From contig CM077013.1 in NCBI GenBank assembly GCA_039090855.1, positions 139,707,240 to 139,771,239 on the forward strand: a stretch of DNA of 64,000 nt, given 5' to 3'. A program made the position numbers and the translations under genes. This document shows, one piece after another, positions 30,487 through 41,451 of this stretch; the first letter of the stretch is position 1; the number at the start of each line of letters is the position of its first letter. Under the pieces are notes generated by a model. The model ran no database searches and was not told the origin of the DNA. It worked only from the letters and a program-made list of their open reading frames with translations. This DNA comes from Macrothele yani. Its lineage: Eukaryota; Arthropoda; Arachnida; Araneae; Macrothelidae.

Positions 30487-31662
30487 CGAAATATAGATTT
30501 TATCATCAACCCTACTCAACCTTCTGTTCCACAGACTCAAGAGTCTATATCTCACGATCAACCTCCAGAAATTTTGGACGAACCGACAAACATTTTTGAA
30601 GAATCTCCAGTGAATTTTTCTTCACCCTCCCCTCCTCAAGACGGGCTTCCAAACACGCAACCTGATTCTCCCATGAGACGAAGGCTCGAATCAAGTTCTT
30701 CAAATGCTAGTATCGTTCCTTTCCCTCCAACCATTGCCAAGACTATTGCTGCACCGCTTCCTGATAACTCTGCACCACCACAAGCTCCTACTTCCTTGAA
30801 TACCTCGTCAGAGAGTATTCCTATAGGCAGAAATAAAGATCGCCCTGCACGGCCACTAACTTACAGCAGCGACTCAGAGTCCTCAGATATTTCTGATTTA
30901 TCAGTTATGGACAATAGTTTGACGGTTCCTAAACGTCAGACACAAATTACAAACCGTCCAGCAACACCAAAAGCTGGTCGAAAACGTAACTTGTCTCCCC
31001 AATCTTCTTCGCCGCAACAGCGACGGAGGCAGAGATCCTTGCATCCGCCCGGGTTTCGCCCCTGGAACCTACGCGCAGGGCAAACAGGGCCGATGTCTGC
31101 TTCTACTCTCATGCCCAGAGGTAGAAAGCGAAAACAAACGATGTGGCCGAAGCCACGTTCCTCCAAAAGAATGCTGGAAGGACAACACGGGCCCCAGCAC
31201 AAAGGGACTACATATCAAAAGCCTGGGGGAGCCCGTTCCTGTCAGCCGCAGGGATTTCCTGACCGACAGACTTCGGCCGTTCCTGATCGACGGACTTCAG
31301 CCGTTCCTGACCGTTCCTGTCAGCTGCAGGGATTTCCGGACCGACAGACTTCAGCCGTTCCTGACCGTTCCTGACCGTTCCTGTCAGCCGCAGGGATTTC
31401 CTGACCGACAGACTTCAGCCGTTCCTGACCGTTCCTGTCAGCCTCAGGGATTTTCTGACCGACAGACTTCAGCCGTTCCTGACCGACGGACTTCAGCCGT
31501 TCCTGACCGTTCCTGTCAGCTGCCGGGATTTCTTGTCGAGAGACTACAGATGGTCCAGATCCAGTCAAGTCTTTGAAGAGATCTACGCCACCTGAATTTA
31601 CCAGTCCAATTAGGCCTGGAAAACGTTATCGTACTAGAGTTTTTTATGCGTCCTCGAGATAA
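30487..31662 (+). pseudogene. Gypsy pol C-terminal extension, Ser/Pro/Arg-rich, separated by one stop
   Basis: Directly after the pol stop, in the same frame, about 295 codons stay open to a TGA at 31372-31374. The sequence is low complexity and Ser/Pro-rich (EESPVNFSSPSPPQDG, SSDSESSDISDLSVMDNS), then strongly basic (KAGRKRNLSPQ, SSPQQRRRQRS, MPRGRKRKQTMWPKPRSSKR), then a minisatellite-coded repeat. After the minisatellite, 31591-31662 is again open in the pol frame, ending RPGKRYRTRVFYASSR and TAA. It could be a former tail of Pol or a separate nucleic-acid-binding ORF. No known domain is recognised. Confidence 0.55.
31238..31535 (+). repeat. 54/78-bp minisatellite in the Gypsy 3' region
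   Basis: The unit CCTGTCAGCYGCAGGGATTT plus TCCTGACCGACAGACTTCAG recurs with starts at 31238, 31316, 31380, 31434 and 31512. The spacings are 78, 64, 54 and 78 bp. The 78-bp units contain one more copy of the 24-bp sub-unit than the 54-bp unit. The 64-bp one has a 10-bp partial duplication that shifts the reading frame. Confidence 0.85.
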
Positions 31663-32194
31663 GTAAGTTCTCGTGGACAGGTTCTTTTCTCCGTTTGTTG
31701 TTTTTCCTGCACGACCAGTTGGCGTGTCAGAATTTCTTTTTTTCGTGTGGGCCTATGCATTCTTTTTGTGTATATATGTGTGTTTTTTTTATTTCTTCTA
31801 TGTCCATCTACTAATCCAAATTTTTTTTTATATATATGTGCTTAGGGGTAAAATAATAAAAATTGTTACTGTTAGGCAGCGACAGGCAATCTTCGCTGCT
31901 GATACAGTTGGTTTGTATTCAACGATAAAATGAGGACGTAATTTGAAATTAAAAAAGTGATTCCTGCTAGGCAGAATAAAAGGAAGGTATGCTGAGGCAT
32001 GTTTGTTTTGTTCAAGTATAAAAGTGCTTCACAGGCAATTGCTGCGGTCACAGATTTCTTGATTTTGTCATGCCAAGTTTGATATTGTACATACTGCTGC
32101 CACCAAAACAAAAACAAAAAAAGAGGACGATAAACGTCAATCAACGAAGTGTAAGACTTACACTCCAAAATTGATAGGTTTTTCGGAAAAATAA
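31663..32194 (+). other. Gypsy 3' untranslated region
   Basis: T-rich and A-rich sequence between the last open block and the polypurine tract. Nothing recognised. Confidence 0.5.
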
Positions 32195-32211
32195 AATTAA
32201 GGGGGAGATGA
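32195..32211 (+). promoter_or_regulatory. Polypurine tract
   Basis: A purine-rich run AAGGGGGAGATGA abuts the 3' LTR, the expected position of the plus-strand primer. Confidence 0.75.
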
Positions 32212-32751
32212 TGTAACGTATACTCTAGATTCACTTTCCTTTTGATTTTACTATCTCTTGTTATTTTATTTTCCTATGTAAATTATCTTCTTACTGAACG
32301 AGATGTTATTTCTCCCGCTGAATGAGATCTGGCAATGAGTGTAAGTCATGACGTGGTGGTAGCCAGTATAAATAGGCGCTTTCAACGATACCAGGGAGAG
32401 CTTTTTGTTTATGTGCGTGGAGAGCTTTTTGTTCAGATATCGAGTAGGTGTGTGACCTGTGAAGTGTATGTTTGATAATAACAGGAGTTTCCCTAAATAA
32501 AGCTTTTTGTTGTAAGTACGTTTTTCTCAGTTCATAGTTTTGTCAGATCTCTGTCTGGCTGTTAGGTTTATTTCATTAGTTGTTATTATTAACAACCAGC
32601 ATTAAGACTTTATTCATCTTAATTACTACTACAACATTACTAGCAGTTAAAAGCTTGTTCATTATTATTACTACACTACTAGCAGGCAAGTTTATTCATG
32701 ATATAATTAACAACACAACAACCATTAGAAGAAGCAATTGTATTCATTATA
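32212..32751 (+). repeat. Gypsy 3' LTR (540 bp)
   Basis: Matches 25575-26114 over its full length, including TATAAATA (32367-32374) and AATAAA (32496-32501). About 98% identical by eye, which implies a recent insertion compared with its host Tc1. Confidence 0.95.
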
Positions 32752-33001
32752 GCTGGTAACTTTCTGTTAATGCGTTGGCCTCCAAATTCACCTGACATGA
32801 ACCCAATCGAACATTTGTGGTGCGACTTGGAAAAGCGGGTACGCGCTAAATCACCACCACCCCAAAATGTACGGGAAGTGGAGGAATTTCTGTTGGCATT
32901 ATGGTACCAAATAACCCAGGATACCTATCGTCACCTCATCTAATCGGTGCCTTGCCGAGTGGCCGCTGTTTTGCGGGCTAAAGGGGGTCCTACAGCTTAT
33001 T
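32752..33001 (+). pseudogene. Tc1-like transposase, C-terminal third
   Basis: LLMRWPPNSPDMNPIEHLWC (catalytic Glu in PIEHLW), then LEKRVRAKSPPPQN and, after an in-frame stop, PCRVAAVLRAKGGPTAY. It continues the gene cut at 25574 by the Gypsy element. Confidence 0.88.
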
Positions 33002-33056
33002 AGATAGGTGGTCATAATCTAATGGCTCATGGGTGTATAGATGCAGTATATATATA

Positions 33057-34603
33057 CCGTAGCGAACAAAAGTATTTGGCGAAACAATTTTTCAACCATA
33101 ATTTTTTTTCTGCTGGACCAAATCGGGTCATTTTGGGGTATGATATGTGTTGATTCGTGGGTTACAATGCCGCGTAGTTTGTATTTCGCGCAGAGCGAAT
33201 TTGTCGTTTTAGAAATGGGCCATATTCAAGAATCTCCAATTACTACCCATTTGTTTGCTGCATGTATTTATGCTTTTCTTGCGAGTTTTGTGATGTGTAG
33301 TGTGATAATAAGTAAATCTTAGGTTTTCAGAAATGGGTAAAAAGGCGGATATCCCTTTTGGAGCTCGCCAGGCAGCCGTGAACATGATGGAATCCGGAAT
33401 GCGCGTCACCGACATTCCGAGGGCCCTGCAGATCCGACACCAGTCCATTTCAGCGATCCTGCAACGTTATAAGAGGACTGGGACCGTCGAGAACAGTCCG
33501 CGATGTGGTAGGCCTCGTTCCACTACGTTGCGTCAGCATAGACGCATCCTCCGTCGATCTCGTGCTGATCCCACCTTGACTGCTGTGGACATCACCACCG
33601 AATTCCGCGACAGCGACGACCTGAACGACAGCCGAATGATCATCTCCCGTCGTCTCATTGCTGGTGGATTGAATGGAAGACGCCCCGCCAAGAAACCACT
33701 CATCGCAGTCAAGAATCGACGAGCAAAATCGCGTTCGCGCGCCGTCATCGACATGGACCGCGGCGGACTGGAGTAAGGTGCTTTTCACCGACGAGAGCAA
33801 GTTCAACTTGTTCGGAAGTAATGGCATCCGATATTTACGACGTCCGTGTGGCCAGAGCTTCAACCCCCAGTTCATTCAGCCGACTGTCAAGCACGGAGGA
33901 GGATCGTTCATGGTTTACGGCGCCTTCTCTCGCAATGGAATGGGCCCAATCATCAAGATTGACGGAATAATGACCGGCCAGAGCTACACGATCATGCTCA
34001 TCAACGAAGTCTTGCCATGGGCAAATCAGAACATGCCACCCGGATGGATCATGAAGCAAGACAACGACCCGAAGCACACCTCCAGAGTAGCGAAGGCAGC
34101 CTTCCAGTAGCAAGAGGTCACACTTCTAGAATGGCCAAGCCAATCTCCAGACCTCAACCCCATCGAGCACATGTGGGAGGAGCTGGAGAGACGATATGTG
34201 CGAAGAAACCTGCCGGAATAGGGCCCTGTAGTTCGACCAGGTGTCTGCAGAATGGGCGAGAATTCCACAAGTCACCGTCGAGAAGCTACACTCGATGCCG
34301 GCCCGTTGTGCAGCTGTTATTAAGTCTCGTGGTTATCCCACTAAGTATTAGTTATTGTTTTGTCGTTTTCTCGTACTTGTTTTCTGTTATCGTTGCATGA
34401 AATGAATGTGATACACACCAATTTGTATGATCTTTGCGATTAAGCTCGGTACCTGATCTGTGTTAAGGTTTCCGATCCATCTGCATATGGGTCATGTTTA
34501 CAACTGAATAACACATATCATATTCCAAAATGACCCAATTAGGTCCAGCAGAAAAAAATTGTGGTCGAAAAAGTGTTTCACCAAATACTTTTGTTCGCTA
34601 CTG
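33057..34603 (+). mobile_element. Tc1-like transposon with long (~105 bp) inverted ends
   Basis: The ends share GTAGCGAACAAAAGTATTTG, then TTTTTTTCTGCTGGACC and GGGTCATTTTGG. The match continues for about 105 bp with a few differences. TA flanks at 33055-33056 and 34604-34605. It starts only 20 bp from the end of the previous Tc1. Confidence 0.92.
33333..34350 (+). pseudogene. Tc1-like transposase, frameshifted
   Basis: N-terminal HTH: GKKADIPFGARQAAVNMMES and ALQIRHQSISAILQRYKR, linker with SPRCGRPRS (33333-33776). After a frameshift near 33760 come WTAADWSKVLFTDESKFNLF (first Asp) and MKQDNDPKHTSRVAKAAF (second Asp), then an in-frame TAG at 34108-34110. EWPSQSPDLNPIEHMWEELE follows with the Glu. 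A second shift near 34200 precedes the C-terminal EKLHSMPARCAAVIKSRGY. All three catalytic residues survive, but the frame does not. Confidence 0.9.
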
Positions 34604-34609
34604 TATACA

Positions 34610-37600
34610 CTACGGTGGCCCTTTTTTTTCAACTTTCTAAAAGTTTCGCTCACCCCACCCCCCATATCTTGTTCCAATCAACAATAAAACGTACTGTGCA
34701 AAATTTTAGCTCACTCGGACGACTGCGAGACGACCCTCATCGACCATGAAGTTTTGAAATTTTCGCCCGAAAGTCATTTTTTGAGTTAAAATATTTTTTC
34801 AGTTACTTCATTTGTAATCAGTTGTAAGTACTAGTAATAGAAATTAATGCGAGTTATCATTAATTTAATTAGCATGCTATTTTGTTTTCCGATAGCATGT
34901 GATTTGCTATCGCTCTATCGCTAAGTTAATATGAAAAACCACCAAATGTTTGCCGTGTGAAGCATGTTATGCGATTTTCATTAATATTATTAGATAAACT
35001 TATTTTATAACCTCTCCATTTTTATAATGTTATGCTCTTCGTTTACTTATTTTATATGATGATGTCTTTGATGAATGTGTTTTCAACTATTGTTTCAGAA
35101 CTGTTTGTGCTGCTGGTGTAAAGTGACTATTGTGACATGTTCTTCCTAGACTTTAAAAATGGCATCAACTTCTTCAGGTAGTTCGTCACACGAGTTAAGA
35201 AAAGACTTTTATATCTCTCTTGTTGGCTACATTTCCAATCAAATCGTCGGAGGCAAACTATCTTCGAACCGGCAAGTTTTAAGAGTTTTTTCTACAATGT
35301 AAGAGTTGTAAATCTTACAACGAAGGAAAGTGCAACATTGGTGATTCAAGGAGTTTCCATTTTTTGGCAAAAAGCACGGATTCCTACTAGAAGAACTGAC
35401 CACTGCGTTGATAAGTTACTCAAACTCTATGATGAATGGAAAGGTTTACAGAAAAATTTGACCAGAACTGCAGGCAAAGAAAAAGAAAAAATATATTTTT
35501 GTGCAAATTATGGACGATCTCTTTGACATAGCATGCTTTGGTACAGATGAAACATGAAGAGGATAAGAAGTTCTTAATGCTTCAATGCCAAAAAAGACGA
35601 CCGGGTTCCATGGTCAGTGGAGATCAAAAACTAAAACACATGGAAGAAAGAGCACTGAAGCGCACTGCAATGGAAACTGCCAGAAAAAAAGGACTTATGA
35701 AGAAATGGAACAACATTTTGCTACTCATCAGCTTGTTACATCACAAACTGATGACCCAACATCAAGCAACCGAAGCAGTGATGGTGGTGACGCCATGTGA
35801 AAATTCCTCTGTCATCGTTCAGCAAATATCAGCAACAGCAACAATGGCAGCAGCACCAACAGTTCCAGCAACTAAAGGTACATTGCAAGTTTTTACTCCC
35901 CGTCTCTCTGAAGCTTTTGATAGGTGCAAAATCTTCAATAGAAATGGGGTTTGCATATTAATGGCTGCTGCAGAAGCTTTCGGGCGTGATACTGAAAGCC
36001 TAGTAATAAATCGCACTTCTTTTCAACGCCTTAGAAAAACATTTAGAGAAGCGAGACGCACAGAAATTCAGCACAAATTTAACCTAAACGACTGCCAAGA
36101 ATTAGTGTTGCACTGGGATGGAAAGCTGCTCCCAGCACTCACAGGTGTTGAAAAGGTTGATAGACTTGCAATAATAGTAACTTTTCAAGGCATGGAGCAA
36201 TTGTTGGGAGTCCCTGAAATCCCAACTTCGTCAGGAGAAGAGCAATCCATGGCTGTTTACCAAGCAGTGGAGAAGTGAGGTATAACCCACAAAATTCAGG
36301 CAATTTGCTATGATACGACAGCAAGCAACACAGGTCGATTAAATGGTGTCTGTACAAATCTAGAAAAATTGTTCAATCGCGACCTGTTGTACCTCCCTTG
36401 CCGTCATCACATTTTAAAGTTAGTTTTGAGGAGCTGTTTCGACTCACTGATGGGTGCAACTTTTGGTCCAGACATGGCGCTTTTCAAAAAATTTAGAGAA
36501 ACCTGGATGAAACTCGACAAGAACGTTTACATAACTGGTAGCAATGAAGTGCCTGATGATGTCCGCTCTACCATTCTTGGATTTCTTGAACACCACCTTT
36601 CTACGCAGAAACAACAGCGAGATAATTACCGAGAACTGCTGGAGTTAACGATGATCTTTCTTGGCGGCATTCCGAAGAACGGGACATCGTTTCGTATACC
36701 AGGAGCTGTAAGTCATGCTAGGTGTATGACAAAGGCAATTTGTGTATTCAAGATATACCTGTTTCAAGATCAATTTCAGTCATAGGGAGAAGGACTCTTT
36801 AAAAAAAATATGTATTTTTCTTGCTCGAGTGTACGTTCGAGCATGGTTTCTGTCATCAGAAGCAATTAAAGCACCTTATAATGATTTCCTATTCATGCGT
36901 CAACTGAAAAATTATCAGGATATTGATCCAGAAATCAGTAAGGCTGCCGCAAAAAATATTTCCAACCATCTCTTGTACTTAGTTCCGGAAACTGTGGCTC
37001 TATCCTTATTTGATGACAATGTTCAAACAGCGATTAAGGCAAATATGGCTCAAGTTATGCTGGAAGCAGACAAAGGTGAAGAAGAGGAAGAAGAAAAAAA
37101 TCAACTGAAGAGGTACATTCTGCACCAAAATTATTTTTCTTCCTTTACAAACATCGAGTTTTCGTCTTTTGTAACTCCTGGTACAAAATCTTTCTTCACG
37201 AGATTTTCTATAAGCACCGATTTCCTTTACAAAGACCCTTCAACATGGAAGGATGTTCCTGGTTATAAAAGTGGAATTGAAAAACTTGCGAAGACAGTTG
37301 TTGTGAATGACGTTGCAGAAGTAGGTGTCAAACTCATTCAGGATTACAATAACATTCTCACAAAAAATTAAGCTGAGAAATAATTTGTTTTACAGATCGT
37401 TGCCGGACCCCGTACAAATACCCAACTGCTACTAAATCCTATCTTAGAAAAAAATAATGTTCAATGTTCCTTCGTTCACATTAGGATTTGATTCTATAGA
37501 AAGTATTGTTGTAAATAAATATGCGTTTCTCTTATAGAAGTTGTGTGCGTCATTAAAAAAAACTAATATCTCTTAAATTGTTCATGTTATTTCAAAAAGT

Positions 37601-37879
37601 TTTCAAAATAACTTTGGGAAGTTTGATTCAGAATTTTTTACACACTTTCTGGGGTTGCCTGGACGTGCCCACTGTCCACAGAAATTTCTCTAAGAAGCAA
37701 AAAGAAAATGGTCGAGATGTTCCAACTTCAAGGCGTTTGAGGGTCGCCTAGAAGTTGTCCGATTGAGCTGAAGGTTTGCACAACCCGTTTTTTGGTTGAT
37801 TGGAATAGGGTTAGGGGGTGGGAGAAGCACAATTAATTTTAACTTTCGGAAAATTACCTATAGCTAAGGGCCACCCTAC
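34610..37879 (+). mobile_element. Cut-and-paste transposon of unassigned superfamily
   Basis: Long inverted ends match in blocks: CTACGGTGGCCC against (complement of right) GTAGGGTGGCCC, then a shared CACCCCC, ATTCCAATCAAC-like and GACGACCCTC-like stretches over about 180 bp. The flanking repeat TATACA(C) at 34604-34609 and 37880-37885 gives a 6-7 bp target duplication. The left copy overlaps the TA at the end of the preceding Tc1, so this element landed exactly on that border, or the reverse. Confidence 0.78.
35161..37371 (+). pseudogene. DDE-type transposase of unassigned superfamily, several frame breaks
   Basis: Probable start ATG 35161 (MASTSSGSSSHELRKDFYIS), then pieces in changing registers. 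They include HWDGKLLPALTGVEKVDRLA (36110-36170; the Asp of WDGK is a candidate catalytic residue) and ICYDTTASNTGRLNGVCTNL (36304-36363). LLYLPCRHHILKLVLRSCFD, FGPDMALFKKFRETW, then FLARVYVRAWFLSSEAIKAP and DIDPEISKAAAKNISNHLLY follow to the TAA at 37369-37371. The WDGK, D-T-T-A-S-N-T-G and C-R-H-H signatures recall a transposase group widespread in arthropod genomes that I cannot name with certainty (Dada- or hAT-related are options). About four frameshifts or stops. Confidence 0.65.
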
Positions 37880-37911
37880 TATACACAGTTTGTGTGTGGA
37901 TGTTTAAGACG

Positions 37912-37992
37912 CGCAATATTTGTGGTTTGCCTCTGACGCAGAAAAAATATTGCGAGTGCAATATTTTGTGGTTTTCCTCTGACGCAGAAATG
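37912..37992 (+). repeat. Short tandem duplication (~41 bp)
   Basis: GCAATATTTGTGGTTTGCCT followed by CTGACGCAGAAA is repeated at once as GCAATATTTTGTGGTTTTCC followed by TCTGACGCAGAAA. Two copies only. Confidence 0.7.
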
Positions 37993-38034
37993 GCTATTTA
38001 AGCCCCTATAGCGTAAGGTAGGCAAGAAAATCTG

Positions 38035-38735
38035 ATGCGGAATTTGGAGTACATCCGGGTTAGCACTAGAAATTTGTGAATAAGAGCAACTGTTAAAGTG
38101 ACAAAGGTTTCTAAGAAGGTCCAAGAAGCAGGGCCCCGCTGGTGTAGTCATGTTTTGAGAAAGAACAAGGGATGTGTAGGATTTATAGTTACGGACGTGG
38201 AGGTACAAGGACGACGTATACTAGAGGAAGACTTAAGAGGAGACAATGGAACTGTATCAACAACGACATAAAAAAGTTGAAGAAGGAGTAGGCACAAAGC
38301 AGTAAAGAAAATGGGCAAATCCTCAACAGCGACCCCGCTGGTGTAGTCATGTTTTGAGAAAGAACAAGGGATGTGTAGGACCTATAGTTACGGACGTGGA
38401 GGTACAAGGACAACGTATACTAAAGGAAGACTTAAGAGGAGACAATGGGACTGTATCAACAACGACATAAAAAAGTTGAAGAAGGAGTAGGCTCAGAGCA
38501 GTAAAGAAAATGGGCAAATCCTCAACAGTGACCCCGCTGGTGTAGTCATGTTTTGAGAAAGAACAAGGGATGTGTAGGACCTATAGTTACGGACGTGGAG
38601 GTACAAGGACAACGTATACTAGAAGAAGACTTAAGAGGAGACAATGGGACTGTATCAACAACGACATAAAAAAGTTGAAGAAGGAGTAGGCCCAAAGCAG
38701 TAAAGAAAATGGGCAAATCCACAACAGTGACCCCA
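38035..38735 (+). repeat. LINE C-terminal fragment amplified as a 199-bp tandem repeat (three copies)
   Basis: Units start at 38134, 38333 and 38532 (each with CCCCGCTGGTGTAGTCATG) and are nearly identical. Translated, the first unit and its left flank give EYIRVSTRNL, VTKVSKKVQEAG and RWCSHVLRKNKGCVG, then in another frame GRLKRRQWDCINNDIKKLKK. This is the pattern seen at the C-terminus of many non-LTR reverse transcriptases (RWxGHVLR, then GRPKKRWMDCI). A retroelement 3' end has thus been amplified in tandem. Confidence 0.75.
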
Positions 38736-39075
38736 CCTAGATAAATGTTAATCATGTTGCAGCAAAATAAAATTGCAAGAAGAACATTGTAAAAGAAGAT
38801 TGATAATAAAGGCTTTTTAATTTCTGATTTTATCAGCTTGTTGTGAGACGAATAATGCTTTAGAACATAAAATTCGATAAAGACCTTTATAAGTCGCTGA
38901 AATATATATTTTAAAGCCGATAATACCATAGAGGGAGACAAATTCATTAACAGCTTTCTGATCTTCTCAAATGATCCCTCAAAAAGGGATTTATTCTGGT
39001 CAACAGCTTTCAAATTTCTGCTTTGCTCCACGAAATTGTGAGACTAAACACTTTGCAGGATAGGAATATTTTCGG
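38736..39075. other. AT-rich spacer, nothing recognised
   Basis: A minus-strand frame of 161 codons (39031-38546) crosses from here into the tandem repeat. It has no recognisable motifs and is treated as chance. Confidence 0.4.
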
Positions 39076-39310
39076 CAAGTAAAGCTTCACCCCTTTTGTA
39101 GCCCCCAATTAAAAAGCGAATGATTACGCAACCTTAGCACGGAGAGACGCGGCTATTTAAAATTCACTGAGCAGGCCTTATTAATAAATAATGAATCCAA
39201 TTAGAGATGTTTTTAGTAAACAGTCAGTTAATTCTTTAGTTAATGAAAAAATAGTAAAAAGTAAAAGGTCATTGCGTCTTAATAAATTCTAAGGGGTGAA
39301 GCTTTACTTG
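39076..39310. mobile_element. MITE-like element with perfect 20-bp inverted ends
   Basis: CAAGTAAAGCTTCACCCCTT at 39076-39095 is the exact complement of 39291-39310. The 235-bp interior is AT-rich and non-coding. No clear target duplication was seen, so the class is open. Confidence 0.65.
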
Positions 39311-40593
39311 TTTATTTAAACAGCTTTCTTATTTCATATTTTTTCACTTTGGGACACTAAGAAGGCTACAAAAGTTTCATTAGTATCCACACATTTCTAA
39401 AATGTTTGCAAAATTCGGTGCATTGCTCAAGTTTAAGGAACGAATTAATAGTGTACTAGAATGAAACGAAACATGTGTAATCATTTTGTTCTACGTACAT
39501 TGGCTCGCGTTTCCACTGTTCTGCTTACCAGAGCTATAATTTCAGTCAAAATTATTTATAATCAACTTATAAAAAGGTCTGTTCTGACATGAAATCGATT
39601 TTTTTGTTATCAGGACCTATCTCAGGCTGATTTTCTGCAAATATAATACATGCTTAACCTTCAGATATTGATGTAATGAAACGATTGGTACGTGAGTTAC
39701 CGACGGTCCAAACTCTAGCTTTTTCTAAGTCGTCTTGCTCTTGGTTTTCCATCACGAGACTTCTTCTTTTCTCTATGAAACCTTCAAATCAAAGAGCCAA
39801 TCGTTAGAAAACCTTCGAGGAACAGTTCTTTAGCTACATGTAAATACAATAATTTTCTGATATGGCATTCATGGTGTTGACGTTCCTCGCAAATCTTTTG
39901 TTCCTGGAACTCTATGATGCAATGCCCTTTATTCTAATGCGATTAATCAGCTTGTCCTAGGTCGATTCGTAAGGTATTTTCTATCGCATTTCAAGGATCA
40001 TCTCCTCCTGAGCATATTAGTCAAAGTATTATTCGATCATTCACATATAATATTATGTGCATTACGGGAATTACATTGTTATTTCCTGTTTGTTCTAGGA
40101 AAGGTCAAATATTTCGGACCTAGAAGAAAAGAATACCTAAGAATTTACTATCGTCCTTCACCTTGACCGTACTTATTTTAAACAATAGGCTATTTTCTAA
40201 CTTGCAATACCAAGAGTTTTTCCTCGTGAAGAGGAAAACACATGAATTCAAGGGCAACATTTTGCTTTTGATTTATGAAAAATGAATGACCAAAGTTATA
40301 TCAAAGTGTCCTTGCATCTAGCAGAAATCGACACTGCACTTAGTGTTAAAGTATTCCGAAAGGGTGAATTCTCACCTATCTCTATCCAGGCCAGAAGGAC
40401 AGAGAAATTTTGTTCTGGCCAAATGTCAGAAAAAATTATTAAAACCTCTTCAAAACGGGCACCTTGGGACCTCAACATTTGTCTGCTATTCAAGATGTTG
40501 GTTTCTGAGCCCACCTAAGCTCACAATACAAAAATACTTCATAGTAAATACGTGCGTACAAAAAATATATAAGTTTATTTATATATATATATA
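39311..40593. other. AT-rich sequence, nothing recognised
   Basis: About 1.3 kb with no recognised coding or repeat structure except a short (TA)n tract at 40580-40593, next to the transposon insertion. Confidence 0.4.
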
Positions 40594-41351
40594 CAGGGTG
40601 TCTCAAACATACACGGCAAAACTGCAGGAATGAGTTCCTCATAGGTAGATAAGAAAAAAGTTTATATGAACATAGGTCCGGAAATGCTTGGTTTCCGAGT
40701 TAGGAAGGTCTGTCTACGACACTTAACTGTTCACACTACTTGACTCAGGTCTGTCTTGGTTTTCCAGTTATTCACCGGAATGTTTTATCTCTCGCAGGTG
40801 AATTCCTTCATCACAAATTACTGACATAATCCGGTGGTTTTCCTCTCAGGCCAACAAGCACACTTTATGCACGATTGCGCTCCTGCGCACTTTAGCCACT
40901 TAGCTCGCAATTATTTGAATCGAAAGTTTTTTAGTCGGTGGGTAGGTAGAGGTGGATCAACTGCCTTGCCTCCATGCTCATCAGATTTAAACCCTCTAGA
41001 TTTCTTCTTGTGGGGCCATTTAAAATCATTAGTGTATTCGACTCCAGTAGCAGATGTGGAAACTCTCCGCAATCGAATTGTGGCAGGTTGTGAAACAATA
41101 CGACACATGCCAGAAATTTGGCAGCGTGTTCGCGAGTCGGTGAGACATCGATGTGATGTCTGTATTGAGGCAGAAGATGGAAATTTTTGAACAATTACTA
41201 TAAAGTAATGTGAGCAGTTAAGTGTCATAGACATACCTTCATAACTCGGAAACCAAGCATTTCCGGACCTATGCTGATATAAACTTTTTTTTCTTATCTA
41301 CCTATGAGGAACTCATTCCTGAAGTTTTGCCGTGTATTTTTGAGACACCCT
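40594..41351 (+). mobile_element. mariner-like element, internally deleted, long inverted ends
   Basis: CAGGGTGTCTCAAACATACA at the left matches CAGGGTGTCTCAAAAATACA on the complement of the right. The match continues for about 130 bp through AGTTCCTCATAGGTAGATAA and CGGAAATGCTTGGTTTCCGA. TA flanks at 40592-40593 and 41352-41353. At 758 bp it is about half the expected size. Confidence 0.92.
40834..41190 (+). pseudogene. mariner-family (DUF4817-type) transposase, C-terminal part only
   Basis: FMHDCAPAHFSHLARNYLNR, where the usual HDGAPAH has Cys after the Asp, then SSDLNPLDFFLWGHLKSLVY with the last catalytic Asp region. ETLRNRIVAGCETIRHMPEI follows. The HTH and first catalytic Asp are deleted. 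The family is close to, but not the same as, the 14993-16579 element. Confidence 0.88.
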
Positions 41352-41451
41352 GTATATATATTACTCGGTATTAAATAAAGGTTCGTATTTATTTGGGCAA
41401 GTGTTAGTGTACAGCATTATTTCCAACTTATCTTTCTTTTTTACTTTCCTC

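Larger units (their letters stand above)
24651..33035 (+). mobile_element. Tc1-like transposon split by a Gypsy retrotransposon
   Basis: Left end CACACCAATGAGACATTACA; complement of the right end CACCCATGAGCCATTAGATT; shared TATGACCAC inside. TA flanks are at 24649-24650 and 33036-33037. Removing the Gypsy element (25575-32751) and one GCTG leaves about 1.2 kb, the usual Tc1 size. Confidence 0.92.

Noticed and set aside
38546..39031. 161-codon minus-strand ORF
   Set aside because: No motifs; it crosses a border between unrelated sequence and the 199-bp tandem repeat, so it is probably chance.
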